From an uncultured Collinsella sp. (GTDB lineage Bacteria > Actinomycetota > Coriobacteriia > Coriobacteriales > Coriobacteriaceae): a DNA stretch of 12,215 nt. A model generated the notes under the pieces. It had not been told where the DNA came from, searched no databases, and was given only the letters and a program-made list of their open reading frames with translations. The stretch is taken from assembly GCA_902494945.1 (NCBI GenBank), contig CABUVF010000047.1:1-12215 (forward strand), read 5' to 3'. How positions within the stretch are numbered: the first letter of the stretch is position 1; each line of letters starts with the position of its first letter. Position numbers and translations under genes: made by a program. Of the stretch, positions 1 to 6,982 are shown one piece after another.

Positions 1-600
1 CACGGGATCACGCTCGTCCACGTGTCCAGCGACTACGTCTTCGACGGCACCGCCGAGGTCCATACCGAGGACGAGCCCCTCAGCCCGCTGTCCGTCTACG
101 GCCAGACCAAGGCCGCCGGTGACATCGCCGTGGCCGGCTGTCCGCGCCACTACATCATGCGCTCCAGCTGGGTCATAGGCGAGGGCCACAACTTCGTCAA
201 GACGATGAAGGGCCTCTCCGACCGCGTCGCCGACCCCGAGGACGGGCTCGCGCAGGTCACGGTCGTGGACGCCCAGCTGGGCCGCCTGACCTTCGCGCGC
301 GACATGGCCGAGGCCATCTTCCACGTGCTGGACGCGAAGGCCCCCTACGGCACCTATAACTGCACCGGCTCCGGTGCCGTGAGGAGCTGGGCCGACATCG
401 CCCGCGCCGTCTTCGAGGCCGCCAACGGCAACGGCGAGAAGGTCGTGCCGGTCAGCACCGCCGACTACTACGCGAACGCCGAGGGCCCCGTCGCCCCGCG
501 CCCGGTCCACTCCGCGCTCGACCTTTCCAAGCTCGAGTCGGTCGGGTTCCACATGCCCGACTGGGAGGAAGAGCTGGGGGAGTACCTCAAGACGCTCTAG
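1..600 (+). CDS. rfbD: dTDP-4-dehydrorhamnose reductase (RmlD/RfbD family), 3' part only
   Basis: The frame is open from base 1, so the gene starts outside the window and only its last 199 residues are seen. The GTG at 22 is inside the fold and is not a start. The visible part reads LVHVSSDYVFDGT at its beginning, the RmlD/extended SDR signature (normally STDYVFDG), and then VYGQTK, which supplies the catalytic Tyr-x3-Lys pair. SSWVIGEGHNFVKTM and the late FARDMAEAIFHVL are also typical of RmlD. The family reduces dTDP-4-keto-rhamnose to dTDP-L-rhamnose with NAD(P)H in the cytoplasm, feeding rhamnose-containing surface polymers; this fits the glycosyltransferase and exporter genes that follow. 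In related actinobacteria the enzyme can be fused to an RmlC epimerase, which cannot be judged here. Codon use is extremely GC-rich, unlike the genes to its right. Confidence 0.85.
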   Translation, partial: HGITLVHVSSDYVFDGTAEVHTEDEPLSPLSVYGQTKAAGDIAVAGCPRHYIMRSSWVIGEGHNFVKTMKGLSDRVADPEDGLAQVTVVDAQLGRLTFARDMAEAIFHVLDAKAPYGTYNCTGSGAVRSWADIARAVFEAANGNGEKVVPVSTADYYANAEGPVAPRPVHSALDLSKLESVGFHMPDWEEELGEYLKTL

Positions 601-622
601 CCGCTATTAACTTTTCGAGAGT

Positions 623-655
623 AAAAGCCGCCGCTTGTTAACGGCGGCTTTTCTT
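623..655. terminator. Bidirectional intrinsic terminator between convergent rfbD and yfhO
   Basis: A perfect 11-bp stem (AAAAGCCGCCG at 623-633 with CGGCGGCTTTT at 642-652) encloses an 8-base loop. The plus strand continues TTTTCTT, a good U-tract for the rfbD transcript; the minus strand gives only TTTTACTC. The yfhO stop codon (640-638) lies in the loop and one arm encodes its last residues (KSRR), so the element is shared by both genes. Confidence 0.85.
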
Positions 656-3046
656 ATGCCTGGCGTATAGCCCCGCTGCAACAAGGGCGACGGTGGTCGC
701 CAGACTCACCGCAAGCCCCGCAAGGGCACCCGGAGTCTTGTAGGTCATCACGATCCTATTCGCGCCTTTCTGCACGTTCAGGGACGACAGGCCCTTATCG
801 GCGGCGGGCGTTAGTTCTGCGGCGGTTCCGTTTACCGTTACGTTCCAGCCCTCATCGTACGGAACGCTCAGCAGCAGGTTGCCGTCATCCTTGGCGGTAT
901 ACTCGCCTTCGATTCTTCCGTCCTCAAAAACTGTCGGAACAAATTCGCTCGTCTTAAGCTCGTTAATAATCTGCTCGAAAACGTCCAGATCGAGGGCGTA
1001 AAAGACCGGCTCATTGTCTTGGGGCATGTCTGTATAGCCCTCTGCGACTCCGATTGACACCGTATGCTGGCTCGGGGCGTCCGATGCATCCGCAATCTGG
1101 CGGATATTATTGTCGAATCTCCAGGCCTCGTTTTCGATCGTTCGCTGGTCGATGGTAAGGGTGACGGGCCAATAACTGCCGGCAGTCGTATCTTTGTTGA
1201 TGTAGAGATACCCGATGGAACCCGACGGCACGGTGGCGTTCCACTGCCTTAAGTTCTCGTCATCCTCCGTGTTTTTGGCCTCGATTTTGGTATAGAGCAT
1301 TACCTCGCGGCCCAGGATTTTGCTGTAGAGGTCGTTTTGCTTTTCGAAGGGGTTCTCGCCCTTCAACGTGCAGTTTTGAATGTCATTGGATGTCATGACA
1401 CCAACGCTGAGCGCATAGGGGTTCTCGTACACCGCACTTGCTGTATCGGCTATTTCAGTCATTGCCGCGTATCCCGAAGGCGCGTGCTCGGCGATGGCGT
1501 ACTTGACTCCCAACAGGGCATCAACGGCAAGAATGGGCTCGGCATAACGGGTCGAGAATTCGCCGACGCTGCTGTATCCAAGGGAGTTGAGCAGTGCGAT
1601 GGCCTGCGGGTTGTTGGCAGACGAATACGAAGACAACTGGTTGTACCCAAGCGCCAAGCCTTCGTTGAGGGCGGCGCTGTCGACGCGTGTGGTTGTGCGG
1701 TCAATGCGATAGAACGACGCCGAAGTCTGGTCTTGAATGGTCGTGATAGTGTCGGTTGCGGTGGCGACATAGGCGCTGTTGGCTTTTTCGGAATAGCCTG
1801 TGTACAGCTGGTTCCACATAACATGGGCGTTGGCAAACAACTCAATGGCGGTTAGTGCCAGGAGGGGCATGATGACGACGGGGCGATAGGCTTGACGCAA
1901 TTTGGGCTGGTTTTTGAGCGCCTGCAGCGCGTGTCCTGCGGCCCACAGCGCAAAGAAGCTCAGCAAAAAAGCCGTGCGCGAGTAGAAGCCGTTGGGAACG
2001 CGCATGCCGCACCAGATGTACTCGAGCGGGCTCAAAACGGAGCTTGCGACCAGGATTATCGTGACGACGAGTGTTGCGATGCGCGTCTTGATCGAAACCG
2101 TGCGGTTAACCAGCAGGCTCACCGCAAGCAGCATCATGACGATGCCGCAATAGAACTGCGGTGTGCTTTCGTTGCTTACCCACATGCAGGGAAGAAAGCC
2201 CCTGATGAGCGACTTGAGGCTGGTTTTAAGTAGGGGGCCGAGTGCTAGAACGGGACCGCCCTTGGACATGGCAAGGATGGTCGGCAAAAAGGTCCAGGCG
2301 GACAGAAGCAGTCCGAGCGCGATAGCTCCGGCGAATCGCAGGGCCCGATCGAGCATGAGCTTCCAGCTAAAACCTTCTTCTGCAACATAATCGACAAATT
2401 CGACCAATACGAAGATGCAGAGGAACAGGATGCTGATGTAGGCCGTATACCAGCAGAACATGACATTGAGCGCCGTTGCGATGACGAGGCGGATCATGCG
2501 CTGCTTGCGGATGAGCTCGTAGCATCCGTAGGCGCAGATGGGCAGCAGGATGAGGCAATCGATCCAGAGTGGGTTGCGCAGGTTGCTGATGGTCCAGCTG
2601 CAAAACGTGAACGAGAGGGATAGCAAGAATGCGGCGGGCTTGGAAAGGTCAAAGCGCTTTTGCACATACCAAGCGCTGCTGATGTGGATGCAGCCAAGCT
2701 TGAGCGCGGTTATGGCAAATACGAAGAGCGTCAGCTTGTCTGCGGGAAACAGCACGCAGAGCAGGTTGAAGGGGCTGGCGAGGTAGTAGCTATAGAGCCC
2801 CCATGTGTTCATACCGAGGCCCTGTGAGAAGGAATAGCGAAGGTTTGCCTCGCCTAAAAGGACGCGGCGAAACCACGCGAAGAAGTCGATGTATTGGTAT
2901 TTGAGATCGTTGGTGAGAAACGAGTTGTCGCCAAAGGGGTAGACATGCCCCGCCTCTGCAAGTGCGACAAATAATGCGATGGAAAACGTGAAGCAGGCGG
3001 CGTAGAACGCCACATTCTTGAGCGTGCTGTTATTGGGCCGTGTCAT
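638..3046 (-). CDS. yfhO: YfhO-family polytopic membrane protein (probable GT-C glycosyltransferase)
   Basis: An 802-residue protein from ATG 3046. A longer frame to 3160 exists, but it would run deep into the upstream gene, whereas 3046 has a GAGGAA ribosome site (3056-3051) and overlaps the upstream stop by only 17 bases. A first membrane helix (about 12-30) is followed by an external loop with an acidic motif (TNDLKYQYIDFF, about 45-56), then many helices to about residue 405 with MRVPNGFYSRTAF near 348-360. A long extracytoplasmic region follows to about 770, containing PYDEGWNVTVNG, typical of YfhO. A last helix (about 775-795) ends in a basic tail. In Bacillus subtilis YfhO works with the lipid-sugar synthase CsbB in glycosylating lipoteichoic acid; the adjacent CsbB-like gene supports a similar pairing here. 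The acceptor polymer is not known. Confidence 0.82.
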   Translation of the reverse strand: MTRPNNSTLKNVAFYAACFTFSIALFVALAEAGHVYPFGDNSFLTNDLKYQYIDFFAWFRRVLLGEANLRYSFSQGLGMNTWGLYSYYLASPFNLLCVLFPADKLTLFVFAITALKLGCIHISSAWYVQKRFDLSKPAAFLLSLSFTFCSWTISNLRNPLWIDCLILLPICAYGCYELIRKQRMIRLVIATALNVMFCWYTAYISILFLCIFVLVEFVDYVAEEGFSWKLMLDRALRFAGAIALGLLLSAWTFLPTILAMSKGGPVLALGPLLKTSLKSLIRGFLPCMWVSNESTPQFYCGIVMMLLAVSLLVNRTVSIKTRIATLVVTIILVASSVLSPLEYIWCGMRVPNGFYSRTAFLLSFFALWAAGHALQALKNQPKLRQAYRPVVIMPLLALTAIELFANAHVMWNQLYTGYSEKANSAYVATATDTITTIQDQTSASFYRIDRTTTRVDSAALNEGLALGYNQLSSYSSANNPQAIALLNSLGYSSVGEFSTRYAEPILAVDALLGVKYAIAEHAPSGYAAMTEIADTASAVYENPYALSVGVMTSNDIQNCTLKGENPFEKQNDLYSKILGREVMLYTKIEAKNTEDDENLRQWNATVPSGSIGYLYINKDTTAGSYWPVTLTIDQRTIENEAWRFDNNIRQIADASDAPSQHTVSIGVAEGYTDMPQDNEPVFYALDLDVFEQIINELKTSEFVPTVFEDGRIEGEYTAKDDGNLLLSVPYDEGWNVTVNGTAAELTPAADKGLSSLNVQKGANRIVMTYKTPGALAGLAVSLATTVALVAAGLYARHKKSRR

Positions 3047-3998
3047 CAGATTCCTCGTTGGATTCTCGAATGATATAGATGGGACGTCGCTTGGTTTCCA
3101 AGTAGGCCTTCGCCAAGTATTCACCGATGATTCCCAGGCACAGGAGCTGCATGCCGCCAAACAGCGTTATGAGGCAGGCGAGCGACGGCCATCCGCCAAC
3201 GGGGTCGCCCCAAACAAGCGTTTTGATCAGGATGACGATAAATCCCAGGATGGCGATGAGACAGAAGACGATACCCGTGAGGGCGGCGAGGGAGAGCGGC
3301 GCCGTGGAAAACGCGACGATGCCGTCGATGGAATAGAGGAGCAGCGACCAAAAGCTCCATTTGGTCTCGCCGGCCACGCGGTTGACGTTTACGTAGGGGA
3401 GCCATTTGGTCTTGAAGCCGACCCAGCCGTAAATGCCCTTGGAGAATCGGTTATATTCGCCCATGGAGATGATGGCGTTGACCATAGGTCGCTTCATGAG
3501 CCTAAAATCGCGTGCTCCGTCGACGATGTCGGCCTTGGAAATGCGGTTGATGATCTTGTAGAACATGCGGGCACAGAACGACCTGATGGGAGGCTCGCCT
3601 TCGCGGGTGGTCCTGCGCGTTGCGACGTTGTCGTAGTCTTCGGTCTGCAAGATCTCGTACATCTGCGGCAGGAGCGAGGGCGGGTCCTGCATGTCGGCAT
3701 CCATGGTGGCGACATAGTCGCCCTTTGCGTGCTGGAGTCCGGCGAGTAGTGCCGCCTCCTTGCCAAAGTTGCGCGAGAAAGAGTGCCAGCGGATGGCGTA
3801 TGGATGCGCCGCCGCAGCTTCTGCCTTCACGAAGGCGAGCGTTTTGTCTGCCGAGCCATCGTCGATGAGGACGGCTTCAAAGGAAATGCCGGGGTCTTGC
3901 CGGGTCATGATGCGAACGACGCCATCGAGCTCTTTGAGAAAGATCGGAAGTGATTCCTGCTCGTTGTAACACGGCACGACGATGGAGGTGAGCGGCAT
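3030..3998 (-). CDS. GT2 polyprenyl-phosphate glycosyltransferase (CsbB/GtrB/ArnC-like)
   Basis: A 322-residue GT2 enzyme. The N-terminal catalytic domain starts SIVVPCYNEQESL, with nucleotide-binding IDDGSADKT (45-53) and the metal-binding DAD of MDADMQDPP (99-107). GARDFRLMKRP (161-171) is a conserved family motif. Two C-terminal membrane helices (about 231-262 and 268-296) end in GGMQLLCLGIIGEYLAK then ETKRRPIYII, the hallmark of the CsbB/GtrB/ArnC group. These enzymes move a sugar from a nucleotide donor to undecaprenyl phosphate at the inner face of the membrane, making a lipid-linked donor used outside the cell. A GAGGT ribosome site 7 bases before ATG 3998 supports the start. The gene begins 5 bases after the upstream stop and overlaps yfhO, so the three genes look like one operon. 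The sugar cannot be read from sequence. Confidence 0.87.
   Translation of the reverse strand: MPLTSIVVPCYNEQESLPIFLKELDGVVRIMTRQDPGISFEAVLIDDGSADKTLAFVKAEAAAAHPYAIRWHSFSRNFGKEAALLAGLQHAKGDYVATMDADMQDPPSLLPQMYEILQTEDYDNVATRRTTREGEPPIRSFCARMFYKIINRISKADIVDGARDFRLMKRPMVNAIISMGEYNRFSKGIYGWVGFKTKWLPYVNVNRVAGETKWSFWSLLLYSIDGIVAFSTAPLSLAALTGIVFCLIAILGFIVILIKTLVWGDPVGGWPSLACLITLFGGMQLLCLGIIGEYLAKAYLETKRRPIYIIRESNEESDDTAQ
3051..3056 (-). promoter_or_regulatory. Ribosome binding site that fixes the yfhO start
   Basis: The minus strand reads ACGAGGAATCTG directly before ATG 3046. This GAGG/GAGGAA site lies inside the coding end of the upstream glycosyltransferase. It supports translational coupling across the 17-base overlap and argues against the longer in-frame start at 3160. 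Confidence 0.6.
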
Positions 3999-4003
3999 GT
4001 GAC

Positions 4004-4966
4004 TTACCTCTCGTTTTTATTTGCGCTGGAGGGAATGCTGCAGCCATATGTGTTATACACGTTGACCTCCCACTGTTTACGCTCAACCTTTGCAACGGAA
4101 TCAAGGATAAGCCCCGTCGCGAGACTCAGGCCACAAAGGAACATGAAAGATGCGGCGAGCATTGCGGTGGGGAAGCGGGGGACGAGACTGGTCTGGAAAT
4201 ATTCGACGACGATGGGGATGCCCAGGGCGAGGCCGATAATCGCAAACAGAAGCGCGACCAGGCTGAAGAATTTGAGCGGACGGTAGTCCTTGAACAGCGT
4301 GCCGATCATCGCAACGACTTTAATGCCGTCGCTCACGGTATTGAGCTTGGACTCGGAGCCTTCCGGACGGTCGCGGTACTCGATGGGCACATCTTTGATG
4401 CGCCAGCGGTGGTCGACGGCGTGGATTGAGAGCTCGGTTTCGATCTGGAAGCCCTCGGAAAGCACAGGGAAGGTTTTGATGAAAGGACGGCTCATGGCGC
4501 GGTAGCCGGTCATGACGTCATCGAAGCTGTAGCCATAGATCCACTTGATCATGGCGCGGACCAGATTGTTGCCAAAGCCGTGGAAAGCACGCTTGTTTTC
4601 CTCGGCGTAGGTGCCGTTGGAAAGGCGGTCGCCTACGGTCATGTCGGCCGCGCCGTTAAGGATGGGCTCGCAGAGGGCTTTGGCCGCCTCGGCGGGATAG
4701 GTGTCGTCGCCGTCGACCATCAGGTAGCAATCGGCGTCGATGTCGCGAAACATCTGGCGGCACACGTTGCCCTTTCCCTGGCGGGGCTCAAAGCGGACCG
4801 TGGCGCCGTGCTCGGTAGCGATGCGTGAGGTATCGTCCGACGAGTTGTTGTCATAGACATAGACCGTCGCTTGCGGAAGCTCGCGGTGAAAGTCGTCGAT
4901 GACTTTTCCGATGGTGACTGCCTCGTTGTAACAGGGGATAATGACGGCAATCGTTTGCTCGGCCAT
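4004..4966 (-). CDS. GT2 glycosyltransferase with two C-terminal membrane helices (DPM1-like)
   Basis: A 320-residue protein, first gene of the minus-strand operon. The GT2 domain starts AVIIPCYNEAVTIGKVIDDF, followed by YDNNSSDDT (38-46), the basic PRQGKGNVCR (61-70), the metal-binding VDGDDTYP (84-91), VMTGYRAMSRPF (151-162) and GFQIETELSIHA (172-183), in the order seen in polyprenyl/dolichyl-phosphate sugar synthases. Two hydrophobic helices follow (about 232-257 and 267-289) with a short cytoplasmic tail. The likely job is making a second lipid-phosphate sugar; a direct transferase to a lipid-linked chain is the alternative. AAAGGAA about 6 bases before ATG 4966 supports the start. It differs clearly from the CsbB-like neighbour, so the operon probably supplies two different lipid-linked sugars. 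Confidence 0.82.
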   Translation of the reverse strand: MAEQTIAVIIPCYNEAVTIGKVIDDFHRELPQATVYVYDNNSSDDTSRIATEHGATVRFEPRQGKGNVCRQMFRDIDADCYLMVDGDDTYPAEAAKALCEPILNGAADMTVGDRLSNGTYAEENKRAFHGFGNNLVRAMIKWIYGYSFDDVMTGYRAMSRPFIKTFPVLSEGFQIETELSIHAVDHRWRIKDVPIEYRDRPEGSESKLNTVSDGIKVVAMIGTLFKDYRPLKFFSLVALLFAIIGLALGIPIVVEYFQTSLVPRFPTAMLAASFMFLCGLSLATGLILDSVAKVERKQWEVNVYNTYGCSIPSSANKNER

Positions 4967-5015
4967 GAAGGTTCCTTTGGTCGTTTACAATCGAATCGTT
5001 TGTTTCGTGGTTAGG

Positions 5016-6893
5016 ATGGGCGCATTGATTCGAGAGTTCAGGTTATTAGATGTGACACGTGCTGTTTTGCTGTTTGCAGCAAGCATCACTACGGTGACGT
5101 ATTGTAGTGGTTCCTTCGACCTGTTTCCATCTGTCTTGGCATGTGTTGCGATAATCGCATCATTGGTTAATTTCAATAAGTTTGCGTGCAGGGATTTTGC
5201 ATTTCCGTCTGTTGTTGGTAGAGCTTGCTGCTTAGTGATTTCCCTTGTATTTTCGTTTGTTCTTGTGCTGGGAGCGCATATTCGCGTGACAGAACCGGTG
5301 ATTGCCGGCGGGATTTACGAGAACTATATTGAGCCGTATTCCGCGACTGATTTTGTTGCTTTTTGGGTGATGTCGGCGCTGGTCTTTTGGGTCTTGTCGG
5401 TGCTTGTTCAGCTGTCTTGTAGTTGCCGCTGCTGTGTTTTCTGCGAAGACTCGCCGCGGGCGAATGATGGTGACTCGTCCATTCGATTCCTATCTGTTGC
5501 GGTCCGTGCTCTAGTGATATTTCTTTTATATCTGCCGTTCTTCCTGAGGTATTTTCCTGGCCTGTTTTTTGGGGATACCTTCTCGTCGTTTGCTCAGATT
5601 ATGGGGTGGAACCCTTTGAGCAACCATCATCCGGTTGCATTCACCATGATGATGGCTGCTTGTATCAAAATTGCAGGCCTCATGGGGATGAGCCCTTCGG
5701 TGGGCGTTGCCTTGCTAACGGTGCTTCAGATGGCCTGTGTTGCCAGCACGTTTGGCTATCTTTCAATTTGGGTGACTTCTCGTTTGGGGGTCTCCTCTCG
5801 CTGGTCTTGGCTGCTCGTAGTCTATTTTGGCTTGTCACGGTATTGCGCTCTATATTCTGTGGCGCTTTGGAAAGACCCGTTGTTTTCCTGCTGTCTTGTC
5901 TTGATGGTGACCATGCTTGCCGATGCCGTCACGGGAAAGGATTCCCGGTCGAGCGCGTTGCGTTTGCTCGTTTTTGGTGCCCTGGCGTTGGGCGTTATGC
6001 TTCTACGGAATAACGGTTTGTATATTTGCGTCGCGCTATTCGTGGTACTTGCGATAGTTGTTGCTTTGGACCGGCTCGGCTGCGTTGCCCCGATGAAGTC
6101 TGCCTCTCGTTTGGCCGTATCTCTTGGATTTGCGCTTGTCACATGCTTGGTTATTACGGGGCCCGTGTACTCGGCTATGGGCGTTGTTCCATCGGAGGAT
6201 GTTGAGTCAGTGGGTATTCCGCTTGCTCAGATGGCTCGCGTTGCCGCGCTCGATGGCGATATGTCCGAGTCCGACCGTTCTTATATGAACGAGCTGCTTC
6301 CGCTTGATCGTTACAAAGAGGTGTATCTTCCCAGCTGTATCGATCCGCTTAAATGGAATGAAGACTTTAATGCGGAGCGTTTAAAGGATGAATTTTGGAC
6401 CCATTGGGCCTCGATGCTTTCGCGTAGCCCTTCGATATACTTTGAGGCTTGGGAGCTGCAGACGTTTGGTTTTTGGGCCCCAAATGTAAAGGGCGCTGAC
6501 GGTCTGCCTGAAAACTTTCTCATGGGCGTTCCGTATAACCTTGTGGCCGACGCAAAGGCTTCTACGGGAGTAACATTTCGCAACTTGCTTGCACCCCTCG
6601 GCGATGGTGTCGATGTGGCGATTGGACTGAGCGCTTGGTCTATTTCTGGCGCCGTTGTCTTTTGGTTGCTTATGTTTTCGGCAGTTCTTTTGGTATCGCG
6701 TGGGCGTTCGCGTTTCGCATTGCCGCTTTTGCCTTTTTTGCTGTTGTACGGAACACTCTTTATTGCGAGTCCTATTTGGTATTGGCCTCGTTATATCGTG
6801 GCTGCTCAATTTGGTTTTCCTGCCGTGCTTGTGGTTGTCGCTCGCGGCATGCTGTCTGGTGAAAGACGTTCAGAAAACGATGTTGTGGGATAG
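5016..6893 (+). CDS. Large polytopic membrane protein, DUF6020-like (probable GT-C type)
   Basis: About 625 residues, with roughly a dozen membrane helices. Start-numbered at ATG 5016, visible motifs are FPGLFFGDTFSSFAQ (Asp187 in a loop after a helix), SNHHPVAFT (202-210), ALWKDPLFS (283-291), LLRNNGLY (329-336) and GIPLAQMARV (400-409) before a large soluble loop (about 400-540). I associate this set with the DUF6020 family; the acidic loop after an early helix is GT-C-like, which would make it a lipid-sugar-dependent transferase or polymer-modifying enzyme. The start is uncertain: ATG 5016 has GGTTAGG too close to be ideal, GTG 5052 has AGG 9 bases upstream, and earlier ATGs (4941, 4965) overlap the divergent gene without a ribosome site. 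Codon use is AT-richer than in its neighbours. A Cys cluster lies near residues 135-143. Confidence 0.72.
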   Translation: MGALIREFRLLDVTRAVLLFAASITTVTYCSGSFDLFPSVLACVAIIASLVNFNKFACRDFAFPSVVGRACCLVISLVFSFVLVLGAHIRVTEPVIAGGIYENYIEPYSATDFVAFWVMSALVFWVLSVLVQLSCSCRCCVFCEDSPRANDGDSSIRFLSVAVRALVIFLLYLPFFLRYFPGLFFGDTFSSFAQIMGWNPLSNHHPVAFTMMMAACIKIAGLMGMSPSVGVALLTVLQMACVASTFGYLSIWVTSRLGVSSRWSWLLVVYFGLSRYCALYSVALWKDPLFSCCLVLMVTMLADAVTGKDSRSSALRLLVFGALALGVMLLRNNGLYICVALFVVLAIVVALDRLGCVAPMKSASRLAVSLGFALVTCLVITGPVYSAMGVVPSEDVESVGIPLAQMARVAALDGDMSESDRSYMNELLPLDRYKEVYLPSCIDPLKWNEDFNAERLKDEFWTHWASMLSRSPSIYFEAWELQTFGFWAPNVKGADGLPENFLMGVPYNLVADAKASTGVTFRNLLAPLGDGVDVAIGLSAWSISGAVVFWLLMFSAVLLVSRGRSRFALPLLPFLLLYGTLFIASPIWYWPRYIVAAQFGFPAVLVVVARGMLSGERRSENDVVG

Positions 6894-6906
6894 TTTTCCA
6901 GTTTCG

Positions 6907-6927
6907 CAACGCCGCCTTATGGCGTTG
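6907..6927. other. Perfect 7-bp inverted repeat upstream of the ABC exporter
   Basis: CAACGCC (6907-6913) pairs with GGCGTTG (6921-6927) around a 7-base loop. There is no T-run after it, so it is a poor intrinsic terminator for the preceding gene. It sits just before a good -10 box and could be an operator or a weak stop. Confidence 0.45.
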
Positions 6928-6937
6928 AGGGCGGGTC

Positions 6938-6943
6938 TATACT
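6938..6943 (+). promoter_or_regulatory. Candidate -10 box for the ABC exporter operon
   Basis: TATACT lies 40 bases before the GTG start of the permease gene, which would give a short leader. No convincing -35 hexamer is found at 16-18 bases; the expected place overlaps the inverted repeat at 6907-6927. Confidence 0.4.
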
Positions 6944-6982
6944 GTTCGTTTGTCAACGATTACGAGTAAAGGAGTTGCATCC

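Noticed and set aside
1337..1855. Plus-strand open frame of 172 codons opposite yfhO
   Set aside because: Antisense shadow of the external region of YfhO, with no start site or motif.
3047..3160. Longer N-terminus for the YfhO protein starting at 3160
   Set aside because: It would overlap the CsbB-like gene by 131 bases, has no ribosome site, and its composition is that of an antiframe. ATG 3046 has a good GAGGAA site and places the first helix normally.
3018..3749. Plus-strand open frame of 243 codons opposite the CsbB-like gene
   Set aside because: It mirrors a gene with clear GT2 motifs, has a low-complexity charged product, and no ribosome site or family motif.
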